Shown: piece after piece, positions 19,924 through 31,400 of the stretch
Position numbering within the stretch: the stretch's first letter is position 1
Layout: the number at the start of each line of letters is the position of its first letter
NCBI GenBank assembly: GCA_021014325.1
Contig: CM037457.1
Location: 6,616,721-6,680,720, forward strand
DNA from: Plazaster borealis
Lineage: Eukaryota; Echinodermata; Asteroidea; Forcipulatida; Labidiasteridae
Reading direction: 5' to 3'
Length of the DNA: 64,000 bases
Notes under the pieces: generated by a model
The model's database searches: none
What the model was told of the DNA's origin: nothing
The model's input: the letters and a program-made list of their open reading frames with translations, nothing else
Translations under genes and position numbers: made by a program

Positions 19924-21151
19924 TGCACAAACAAATGGGCGCTGCACGCGAGGCCAAGCATCCGTTATTTGTCGTTGCTCTTTATTTTTTACAATATCTC
20001 CGAAACTATTCATCCGATTTCAAAAAAAATTGAAATGTAAGTAAGAGGAGAGAATGCTCCTGCCTGCTGTAAAGTGTCATAGTTGTGAGTTGTACAAAAT
20101 GTGAGTTATGATTTAATATATTTCGTTATTTTTTTCCGGGGCTGTGTGTGTGTGTGTGTTGGTACACGTGAATTCAACTTGATGGAACTGCCTACCTGCA
20201 ACACTAGCCCTTCTAGGAACCAAACTGAGGTTTACATTATAATGCTAGGCATAATAGTCTGTTAACTAGTTTGCACATGGCCTACACAACATGTACCATG
20301 GACGGCGCTATTTCAACTTACCGGTTCCACTCTCTCGAACTATAAGGGGGCGTGGTGTCTGGATCTAGCTGGATCTGGGTGTCACTATGGTATGGTTGAG
20401 TGGTGCAGTAGCTGTTATTAGTACAGGAAAGTAGGATGAACACAAATTAATTATAAAAACAAAATTAGTTTAATTCTTCAAGTTGTCTAAAAATAAGTAA
20501 TAAAACCAGAAGAAAACCATCGCAATGCCCAATTTGTACGAGAACATTAATTTTAAAATAACATTGCCTGCATATGTTATTTCGCAAATAGTTTGTCCAA
20601 AATTCTACATTACAACAGACACAATTAATCCGGCCTCGATTGTTGGCAGTTAATAACATTCGCTCGGTCCCAGTGCCTCGTCAGAAATCTCCGATGATAC
20701 CCGTCTGCGTCATGTCAAGGGCTAGGGGCCCAGCGAATTAGAACATTGACAAAAATAATTATTTTTCCCCGGATGAGGGCGCTCCTGGACGGCAACACAA
20801 TGATAAAGGGACTCTCCGATGACTTTTGACTAAAAAACGAACTAAACCAAGTTCTTTATCTAACTTATTTCATGTCAAAGACCCTTGACAGAATAATAAT
20901 TAAGGTAAGAACAGGTATTTAATGTTCACTGTGCATGTCAATGCATCTGGATGTTAACAACGATTGTCACCAAGCAGGCTGCATATCTGCATGCTGATTG
21001 TCCAAATGAATTCAGCAAGATGCATGAAAAGCATTTTAGGTACAGAAGGAGTCGCGGGTGGGGGTGGGGGAGTAAGGGTGGAATAAACTGTGCCTATAAC
21101 AACTCCCTTCAAATCTCACCCACCCCCTCATGTTACCTCCGTTACGGTATG

Positions 21152-21305
21152 GCAGGAGATTATGTCCCCGGAGATTCTGTCCCCCATCCATACGGCGAAC
21201 TGTGTACAAACTTCTTTTGATAGCGCCCTCTTTTGAATCGTCCTCCTCCAGCCCATGTTAATTTCCCATATGGGGGCAGAATCTCCGGGGGACAGATTTC
21301 CCTGG
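21152..21305. mobile_element. Small foldback element (~154 bp)
   Basis: GTCCCCGGAGATTCTGTCCCCCAT (at 21164-21187) is matched by its near reverse complement ATGGGGGCAGAATCTCCGG... at 21269-21292, with the arms extending a few more bases outward. The loop is about 80 bases, with no coding content. MITE-like. Confidence 0.7.
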
Positions 21306-21344
21306 GACACCGGCAATCCCCGTATATTCTGATAGAATAGTTTT

Positions 21345-21744
21345 ACTTAAGGTATTATGAAAATGAAGGATTGGTAGAGCTCACAAAATAAGTCGCAGAC
21401 GATGCTCATGTTTTGTGTGATCAACCATGAAATAACAAACCTGTGAAAACTGTGGGCCTAATCCGTTGTGTGAGTTAGGAGAAAATAGTGAAAAAACATG
21501 CACAATTCTCAGCATGTACAATTTACAAACACATTGTCCTTGGTTGTAACAACCAAAATCAGATGTTGCGTTTTTCTTAGTTTTTTCAGATACGGTTTTC
21601 TAGAATTATGACTTCATTTCAGAGGGACATAATTTCACAGGAACAAAAAATGGTTCTCTTGGCCTAGTGTGAACTTCATTTAATCAGTAAGCTTTCAGAC
21701 TAAACAATAAACAATGAAGTGTTTGATCCATACAAACCCTTTAA
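21345..21744. mobile_element. Degraded TTAAAGG-family foldback element
   Basis: It contains the internal motif ATAACAAACCTGTGAAAA..TG.GCCTAAT..GTTG also found in copy 39167-39544, and ends in CCCTTTAA (21737-21744). The left end is weak (CTTAAGGTATTATG). Probably an old copy of the same family. Confidence 0.5.
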
Positions 21745-24700
21745 GGATGAACTTCTTGTTGAACTTATACAGCTAACTTGAGCGAATTTTTTTTAACGGG
21801 AATGCTATTTAAACTTGTTTATAATGTGCTTGTTTATCATTTAAATGTAATTTTGATATTTGTACACTTCCGAATTTTTCGTAATTATCGACCAAAAAGT
21901 TAGGCTCCATTCTCAAGGTTTTGAAAAACTAGAAACACTTCTGCCGTTGACGGCGTGCGTCAAAATGACAATACTTTGACGTCATGTGTGGGATGTTGCT
22001 TTGTTATACCTCCATGCTACAACAAAGCGGCTATACAAAACGGAGTTACGACATTATGGCGTACGGTAACATAAGTGATGTCATAATGGGGCTTTTCGCG
22101 AATCTTTCTGAAAATCACCGGAGAAGGGTATTCAAAATGATTGTTTCTTACACAATTAAAATCTGTTTAATCTCTTGTGAATTCTTATGAATTGGAAACA
22201 TTTTAAATGAATTTCAGCAAAGGTCACTTGTTGCCGCTTTCGTTCAAGTAGGTTTTTAACATCATACAAAACATATCGAACCTCCCCTCAAAAAAAAGGG
22301 ACAAAAGTGACAAAACAACATACAAGACATGATACAACAATAACAAGTCAACGGAAAGAGACTGTTCATAATGGTGCCACAAGTGCAATGATGCATTTTT
22401 TGTTTATTGATGAACGGAATGAAAGTGTCACATGTCCTCTTCCAAATCGAACCAAATTGTTACCATTTTTTTATAAGGTGTTCTAAATCTGAAATTCATA
22501 ACAATCTTCCTGTTCATATCACGAGTTTTTACCTGTCTAATAATTATACATCATTCTATAGTACAAGTTTCGGTGTTAAATCCTCCACTTTTACGAATTA
22601 TATACAAACAAGTAAATGCAGCGAGAACATGGGTTTCGATCATAAATAAAAGCACCAGTATAACCTGGTCCAGTGGCGAGAATAACTTTAAACTTGAAGG
22701 CCTTCTTGCAAGTCAGTGGTTCTTACTAGTGTTCATTTAAATGACAACCGCTGGAGGGCGGTGTAACCACCTTACAGGTGCGGGCTTTGGCCTCGAGTTA
22801 ACTTAAACTGCTAAAATATATTGGCTGTTTTGTAATAGGAGGGGGGTGGGGGTTAACAAATGTGAATATGTCACCCTTTTAATATTGGAAAAGGCAATCA
22901 ACAATAGTTTCCATTTGTTGAAACTAGCATTAAAAAAGATTTGGCTATCTCTTTAAGAAGAAGGAATAACCGCAAAATGAAACACTGACCTACATTTAAA
23001 AGAAAAACAGCGATGTTTTGTTTTAATTAAAATAAATACTATCAAAATCACTTCATCGTGTTACACATTGCACTTCATATCCCGGAGCCATCTTATACGC
23101 GTTACTAAAAGGTGTACAAATGAACACGGAAATGAAATAAAATAAATGTACACAATTCCCCGCTGGCAATTTAGCGGCTCATCATCACCAAACTTCATTA
23201 CCTTAATTTACTACCCCTTAAGTCAGTGGATCAATTGCCAGTGTGTCTCGGCAATTTGGGATTCTATAGCAGAGAAAATACAAATCGCCCTTAGATACAT
23301 TTTGGCGGGAAAATCGCGCGACCAAAAACTTTGATATCGTCTGCGAGATTGGCAGACGACACGATCGGTTCAGTGTATTACTGTGCAAGCGATAATGGCG
23401 CGCAATATACCTGCCCGTGTAGAGTTACAAAGATAGCAGGCAGCCGGAAAGACATAGCCGCTGGTCAGTTTGCTCATTACATCAAATGCTTGTCCCTTCT
23501 TACATTCTTATTAAGAGGCCTAACCCAAGTTTCTATCATACCAAATTCATGGCCTTTACGAATGGAATGGGTTTTTTCCGTGTGGCCCAAAGCCAACTTT
23601 TTGAACAAAACAAAACAGGTTTGCTAGCGGAGCTTCACTCAATCATTCCTCTATGCAGCTACGATCCTCTCCAAAAAAGACATCACAGAGAACATACAAA
23701 AGCCCATTATTTCACTGACAAACCGTCATAAACTCTTGGTATCCGATTAGAAAAAGTCATACCAACAGCATATCATCATATCGGGATAAGGTAAAACAAA
23801 ATAAACAGTTTAAAAAAACACACCAGCAAACACAACTCCCATATCAGTGATATGTGTAAAAATAGTCGTCAACGGTAAACAGCTACGGTACATCGGATCT
23901 GGTATCATAGGAGAACGATCACTATACGATACAGCAAATGTCCCCTGGGTCTATTTTAAGCTAAATTGACTCTAAAATATGATATGGTTGCCGTCCGTTA
24001 AGGGAAAAAAAAGTTCACTGTTGAAATGTGGAAATATTAAGTTGCCGTGTTGATATACGACGAGAGATAGGCCTTAGGTCTTTATAAGGATAAGAACCGG
24101 ATTGATACAGAGAACGCGACTATGGTGAAATAGAACAGACACATTGGGTTTGAAATACCAAGGGGTGAGTTCATCACAAGATAGTTTCTTAATTTGAAAA
24201 GGGCAAGATTTCCAGTTTCAAATCACTCAAGCCTCGCATCCCCTTTTCTTAATTTCTGTTATCCTTTCTATTTTGACAAAATAACGCCCGTCTAGGCTTT
24301 TTTTGTGTTTGTAGAACGAGAAACAATGTTCTCTTTCGGGATACGCACGTGAGTGCCGAATATTTTTGTTTGTTGACAAGATAAAAACTGAATGAATTGT
24401 TTGACTGTTTGTCTAGCATATTTATTAAAACACAAAACAAGTTCTTGTTTGTATAAATGGTATGTTCGTCGCTGAATTGAACATGATCATTTCTGCATTG
24501 ATTTGCAACTTAGCTTTATGACGTTGTGTCCTGAAATCTAGAGGATTGGAATGAATGCACTGTTCCAAAACTCAAAAACGTATTCGTCATTTTAAACATT
24601 GTAAACCTTTGTTTACTCCTATAAAGTAATAAGACCGGCATTCTTTTTTGCCAATAAAGATCGTCAGCATTGACTGTTAATGTCCAAAGAGATAGTCAGT

Positions 24701-25875
24701 ATAATTCAACAATGACTGACCGTTATTATCGCTCAAAGTAACCACATTATGAACGAATTAACGATATTATTCGTCAACAAAGAACTTCAGACTCAAATGT
24801 TAATGACCACAGGAAAATAGTCAGAGTCGACTTTGACTGACCGTAATTTATTAATTAAGGACTTCAATACTGGACTCGTTTTCCCCAAAGACACGGGTTG
24901 AATCTAATGAATTAGGAACGGCATGTTTCTTCCACTGAGCGAACGGAAAGACAACTGCAGCTCTGTGGGCTAATGACCAGGGAAATATTCCCAAGTTTTG
25001 AATAATGACCGATCGTGCAACTAGCGGTTGAAGATAATCGTGTGACAAGGTAAAAACAGACAAGTCCCCCGGTCGTTGCCTCTTGTTTTTAATCAGAGGC
25101 AACAAAAAAGATGCCCGCCTTGGGCTCTGCGCCTACGGATTAAAGGTGTAGTTTCATCGTGGGTTGAATGAACTGTCCAATTAAAATTCATTAGGTGTCA
25201 TTCTAAGCATCTCGTAAATCATCCAAGACAATCGCTTTAAGGTATTGCGAGAGGAACACCATCCTTATTTTCAAATATAGGATTTCAGATAATGAGGAAC
25301 GTAAAATACTGTAATTCAATTAAGATTGCACACCATTTTGAAAAAAAATAATATAAAAGTAATATAAAACAATGTTCAATAATAGATGTGTAGATGATTA
25401 TCTGCAAATCTGTCAATAAAATATCATCACCCTCGTTCTCAAATACTTTCACAGAATGATAGGGAGAGACAGAGGGGCAGAAAGAAAGAGGCGAACGGAA
25501 GAGGAACGTGAAATGTTAAGATTTTACAGGGAATTCAAAGAAATAAAAACAAGAATTTGGTCAATAAAATAGACTGAGATTAAAAATTGCACGTATAATT
25601 CTATATAAAAAAGAAAACAAATTAAACAAATTCTGACAAGTAGGCCTACTTATGAGAAAAACAATGATGATAAATTAACAATTCTAGATTAAAATAATAT
25701 CAATTTAACAAAACCATTTCTTCAAAGTATTTGATTGAGATAATTCTGTAAGTCTGGAATTCATCCTTACAATTTGGGTAACAGAGCAATTTACTTTGTT
25801 GCTTGTTGTACCTTGGTCCAATGTGTTGGACTGGTTTTCAATATTAAATATATTCAATAGATTAATAAGATGTTT

Positions 25876-26130
25876 AATGCTATATACCGCACACACAAAT
25901 CCTTGTCATTTGGAACACGCGTCACGTGCCATCCATTATTTGTCCATGTATTTCCTCCCGCGACGCTCCAAAATTGTATATTGGACAGGCGCCCAATAAT
26001 ATTGGACGCATCGCAGCCTCGTTTCCAAAATAGATGTTTCCCGCCTATTTGTCCAAACGACATGTTTCCGTGTCTATTTTGTGTTTACTACGAACACATT
26101 TCAAATGACAAGGATCTATGTGAGTTATAT
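25876..26130. mobile_element. Foldback element with ~30 bp inverted ends
   Basis: ACACAAATCCTTGTCATTTG (near 25889) and its near complement CAAATGACAAGGATCTATGTG (near 26103) face each other, and the flanking GCTATATACCGCAC and GTGAGTTATATAA are also complementary. No transposase is seen. Confidence 0.6.
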
Positions 26131-26157
26131 AAAACAATATTGAATGCATTTCGTTCG

Positions 26158-26221
26158 TGCATTGTCGCAGAATATAATCACTCGGTGAAATCACCTCGTG
26201 ATTAGATTCTGCGACAATGCA
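26158..26221. repeat. Near-perfect 64-bp palindrome (hairpin)
   Basis: Two arms of about 30 bases (starting TGCATTGTCGCAGAAT and ending ATTCTGCGACAATGCA) are reverse complements with very few mismatches and only a few central bases. Flanking ATGCAT motifs on both sides extend the symmetry. It could be a minimal MITE. A structured RNA is possible but nothing else supports it. Confidence 0.8.
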
Positions 26222-26429
26222 CTTATTATGCATCCAATATTTGCATATCATCCATCTTAATGGGTGTGCACAACATTGGTAAGATTGAAAACATTAATGT
26301 TCACAGATTTGCACATAATGTACATGGTGTAAAGATGGTCATGGTGGCAAACTTCCCTTGAAATATGTTTGCTTGAATGCCTTTGATAAATAAGTAAAAC
26401 AATTAGTTTGATGAGTCTAAAACCCGATT

Positions 26430-26553
26430 ATATTCTGGTGACTCCGATGACCGATTGAGCTTTAACGTTCACAGGTTTGTCATTTCATTTATGTTGTATA
26501 CACATAAAGTGTGGATACTGGTTTTCGACAATTACCATTGTCGCGTGCTTTAA
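26430..26553. mobile_element. Fragment of a TTAAAGG-family foldback element
   Basis: The motifs GACCGATTGAGCTTTAACG, TTCACAGGTTTGTCATTTCAT and TTTTCGACAATTACCA followed by GTGCTTTAAGG match one half of the family seen at 39167-39544 and 56540-56898. The other half is missing. Confidence 0.65.
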
Positions 26554-28211
26554 GGGGATATCATTTTTTATGCGTCATCATTTAACAAAGAATGTTCTTG
26601 GGAATAATTATTTTTAATGATACACCATTCTCTTTGTTTTCCACAATCGTGATGGGGCCAAATAATTCAGAGAGTGGTCTTGTTTTGGATAAAGTGTGTG
26701 TGGATGTCACCAATTAACGCGGATATAGAAACGACTCGTAAAAACTTGAATTTAATTTCTTTGAGCCATTTTTTAAGAGTGTTTCTTTCGCAGAACTAAG
26801 TCCCCCATTTGTTTGTTTTCATTTTGATGGTAAATGTTGATTGCAGGGCTGTCTATTTGTGCTGTCCCAATCGCCCGATCTGATGGCCCCCACGAATAGG
26901 ACAAGACAGCCATGTAACCAATGTTATTATGATTGTGGACCAGTTAAGACAAAATAACTATTCAATCTTTTCCCGTCCGTATACAGCTGTGGTTGTCATG
27001 TGTTTTGTTAAATGTAAAAAAGAAATTTACGAACGTAATATTTACCAAAGCTGCTCACCACTTTAGAAATAAACCATTTTCAGTGTCGCCGATGTTAAAC
27101 TAAAAATATTTGCAACCAAAAATTAGATAAACAAAATATCAGACTCGTTTTGTTGGGCGATAGTCAAATAGAAAACAAGTTTTCACCCACTCTCGACGTT
27201 TTCTTTACACGTTTGGATAAGTACATTATACAATTATAGTTAAAGTCCCTGTGCTTTTCAAAATATGTTACATGGTTTTGGTGAAGTGCATTGGTATACA
27301 CCTGACCGAAGAAATGCAGGTAAGGTGCAAAAGAAGTTTGTAGTTCTTCCTATCCATTGAAATCATAAAATATCTAGCTATACAATTCATTTAGTCTCTA
27401 ATACTTCTAGATAATCACACTTTTAGCACGGTGTAAAACACAAACAACTTATGTACTTTTTGGCAAGTTTCTTTTTGTTAAGAAATAAAGAAGTAGAAAT
27501 TAATAGTTAATATATCAACCTGGATTGTTTCTCAATAGTAAATTAACATTGCACGATTATGTATCTCTATTTATACAAACTATAATTAAAAGGTAGGTAA
27601 CACGACGTATATTTCCGACACCCTCGTCTTTGTGTAAGGCTGTGTGTACAGCGACACAGTGCCATTTTCCTTCTCGCTTCATCTTCGACAGTTTGGGCGT
27701 GGCACTGCATTCAGTGAGATGCCTGGGTCTGAACTTTGCAAACAGTCTGAAGTCAGGAAACCATTTTGCACACGGTACTGTAGTTTGAACCTATCTGCTG
27801 ACCAACGGCAACATCATCTTCCATCTGATGAGGAACCATTTCGATTGAGTGGAACATAACCTAGTTTGCCACTGATGATTAACGGTGGATCGCCATTAAA
27901 TATGTAGAGTCGATCTAAGTATAGAGGCTGCTCGATAGATGACTATCACAAACAAATATAATAGTCATTTACAAAATGGCCACTTTGCACAAAATGGCGA
28001 ACGAATTGTCAGTCTAAACAAAACGGCTGCCCTTCGAGTACTGAAATTGCTACGTCTGCCACTCTTGTTGGGCAACCGTTCTGGCGCAGCCAAAAGAACA
28101 GATGGTCGCTCTCCTAGACGGCCTTCACAAATTGAAGTTAAAAGTTTACTGGATGAAAGTTGCATGGTCGCCGCCATCTTGTTCTTTGTCGGCCATGTTG
28201 GCTGCAAGCAG

Positions 28212-28411
28212 TCAGTAGTTGAGGGGGAATAGCGATGCGTGGGATGGACTCTTCATGTGAGATGACTTAATCTGAGCATGGGCAACGTGTGGCAGAGTGG
28301 GAAATATAGTTGAGTAGGGACCGTGGAGGGCCTGGGTGGTGGATGTAGTTCCGGTCCAGGGCGTGGTCAGGGGTGTGGTGGTGCTAACTCCGCTGGGAGT
28401 GCTGGTTAAAC
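28212..28411 (-). CDS. Phox2: Phox2 terminal coding exon
   Basis: After the acceptor GGCCTACAG, the two bases GT complete a glycine codon begun in the previous exon. Sixty-five further codons follow, and the frame stops at TGA 28214-28212. The tail is Thr/Ser-rich ([18 protein letters not shown]), then [20 protein letters not shown] and [17 protein letters not shown]. The GPxxS...KSS spacing recalls the C-terminus of vertebrate Phox2b (GPFASVL...VKSSMF), which supports the exon beyond the splice-phase fit. It is the last exon; no clear polyadenylation signal was found just downstream. Confidence 0.85.
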
Positions 28412-31400
28412 CTGTAGGCCAGAAACAAAGAAAACAAACATTTGTAAGTCAAAGGATAAAGTAAAGTTTGCAGTAGTGCGGCAACACTATCCCGTCAACA
28501 TTTCCAGTATACGGTACTTTGACAATTTCCTACACGATGAAGACTGTAATTTCAAAGTTAAATTGGTTTGCGAAAATAACCCTTACGTAATCGATGTATG
28601 GACACGAACTTACCACACAGACAGTAAAGTTATATGATGACGTCACATAAGAGGGCACGACTCAAACAAAAACTAGATGCACTTTTATTTGTTCATAATA
28701 TAAAGACGACTTATTTTTTCGTTGAGTAGTTTCAGAGATTTTAAATTCAATTTATTATTTTCGGATGTAGTCTCGTGAATCTTATTGATCACACTGGTGG
28801 AATGTGTTGAAATGAGACGTGTCATTCAAACACCGCCCTCTACTGTCGGTACCACTTCAGAAGAAAAAGAAGATAACATATTTTTTTTGTTTCTCTCCTC
28901 TGAAAACAAGAGAACGCTGCTGGAACGAAAACGTTCTTCCACTCCAAGTGGTACATACCTAACAAAATATAGTGCGGGGAGTTATTGCAGCTTATTAAAT
29001 CACAGCGTGGCTGTATAAAAGGGGAAGTTATTTTATATAAAAAACTGAAATACGGCAGAATGGTATGGAAGTAAAACCGTAAGAATGAAATGGGTCATGC
29101 GTATGAAATGCGGATGATCTCACTGACGCTAGGGAGAGGCGATGTGGGAATTGGGCATGCGGGGATTGGTTCTAACAAGGCTTATCGTCCCTTAATACTA
29201 AAAGCCTGTCGGTGTTGGATTTTAAGCAAGTGGCCGTGTAAGTCATTCTGAGAGTCTTTTTTCCCCCCTTGGTGGTGAGGGATTGTTTACTAGGCACTGT
29301 GGGATTATCAAAACTCGGGATTGACAAAAAATAACTACGTAATTAAATACAAAATTGACATGGATGGAATGATAACAAAGACACCCCAAAAAGTCATTTT
29401 GTGAAAAAACAAAACCCACATCAATTTGGAAATGAAATGGTTATTTTCTTCCGCTGGATATCAAGACGCAGTTATATATTTTAGTTGAAGCATAAAGTGA
29501 CTACAGGTATCGAAAAATAGTCACCCTCGAACTGTTTATAATAAAATCATTCAAGGAATTTTAGTTAAGACGTTAGAACGTGTAATAGAGAGAATATAGG
29601 CGTTCGTCATTATGTTGTAGTCATCTTTATCTGGTGCCCTTTTTGAAATAGATGGTTTGTACGTAATCATAACAAAACTGACTAATTCACCATCTTTGCT
29701 CAATTCTGCTCATGTGGGTTTGTAATGGGAATAAAGGATGGTTATGTCAATTGAAAAAGGACAAATAAAAACACAAATACAAATAACGTTGGTTGAGAGA
29801 ATGTATGGATTGAAATTATTCTGTTAAGAAGATCGTGTCTCGAAGATAAAGCTGGTATTTTGTTCAACAGAAGAAGGTGAAATTCACTCAAAAAATGTTG
29901 CAGTGATTTCTTTTTTTTAATTCACTGCATGGATTTTATGTCCTTAAAAGAAAACCACATAAATTCCGAGGATTTGAAGGGGTTAATTGAACTGTTTGAT
30001 AGAATGGAATGGGCGCATTGAATGTAAGTATGATCACGGTGTATGATAAATTTGTTTCATTCACGAGGCTGTATTGTTTCTTTAAATTTGAATCAGTGAA
30101 ATAACGGCAAAATGAATGGGATTGGAAAAAGCGTAATTTTTCTTGAAATGGCAGGGAAAATGAATCATGTTTCACATAATATTTCCCAACATTTCATTAC
30201 CATAGAACTATATATCACTCTGTTAAAGACGATAGATCGAAATAATTCATGATGAAATAATGGGGGGGGGGATTGGAATGAATAAAAATGATCATGTTGA
30301 CAAAATTTTCTAAGTGTTTTCCCACGTATGTTAGGGGCCAAGATGTTGGGAACAGCACGGCCGGAGCGTATACGGCACGCTCGTCCACGGTACGGTGCGT
30401 GCGGGAGTCCGGGTTACCGTCAACCGCCGATGATAGTTGATCGTCCCCGCAATAAATTAACTCATGTAATGTAATGAATTGCAATGGACTCGGAAGAATC
30501 ACGCAAAGAGACGCAAACGAGAATGTCTAGCACACAACAAACGGGGGAGAATGAATCATTAGTACTGACGTTTTACTGAGCTAGATCGAGGGGTGGAGGG
30601 TGGGGGGGGGGGTTGTTGTCTAAAGTGGCATTAATATACAACATGAACTGACTCATATGGAAAGGTTTGCGGTGACACCATGTACATGTATGTTAATCTC
30701 TTCTCTAGTGAGGTTGGGTGGGTTCTGAAGAACCGTTGGTTTCAACTCTCGACGTCGATCAGATCAGTCTTAACCGTCTTCTTCAGAAGAAACCAGCAGT
30801 TTCTTTCAGAGACACACCCACATATTATGATGTCATGCCAATATCACACATAACCACATCACCATTCCCACCATTTCAAACAAAAATTATGAACTGACTC
30901 ATTGGAGTCTACGGTTTTTGAAGATGCTGCACTGTGGTCATAATGGGAAATTTTCCCTTTTGTGTCATAATTTCCACATAAAAGCAAGAGTTATAAACGT
31001 AACACTGAATTACGTTTTGAGATGTGACCCGTTTGTTCTTATCAAAAGTGGATAAAACCAGACAGTGCAATCTCCATAAAATATCAGATTTTATGTTTTC
31101 TTCCATTGGGCTGTGTACTAATCATGCGTGCAGGAAGTCCAGGCTCTGTGGCTCTTTTGTAAGCATGTGATGTCACAGGTTACTTACTCTATACATTGAA
31201 TAACATGTGACAATTTTGTATAGGTACAGTATCCAATTTGTCTTTGAGAAGTGTTTTTTTGCATTGCCATTAACAGAATAAATCTTTTGAACAGTGTGTG
31301 TTCTTGTCAATGATGTACACAGGTTATGATGTACAAACTTCTTGCAACTATTTCGATTAATGTAATCTTTCGAAACAAACCCCCATTACTAATTAACATC

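Larger units (their letters stand above)
17880..28211. other. Intergenic region between GNPDA and Phox2
   Basis: I find no coding gene in these 10 kb. The GNPDA promoter and non-coding first exon should be in the right-hand direction from 17880; a CpG-richer block with a perfect TGACGTCA at 19916-19923 (within about 19840-19990) is a plausible promoter region. Also present are a consensus E2F-like TTTGGCGGGAAAA at 23301-23313, foldback elements near 21152, 21345, 25876 and 26158, and diverged ~120 bp direct repeats near 24680-24920 (GTTAATGWCC..ATAGTCAG..TGACTGACCGT). ORFs of 60-110 codons here show no family resemblance. Confidence 0.6.
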
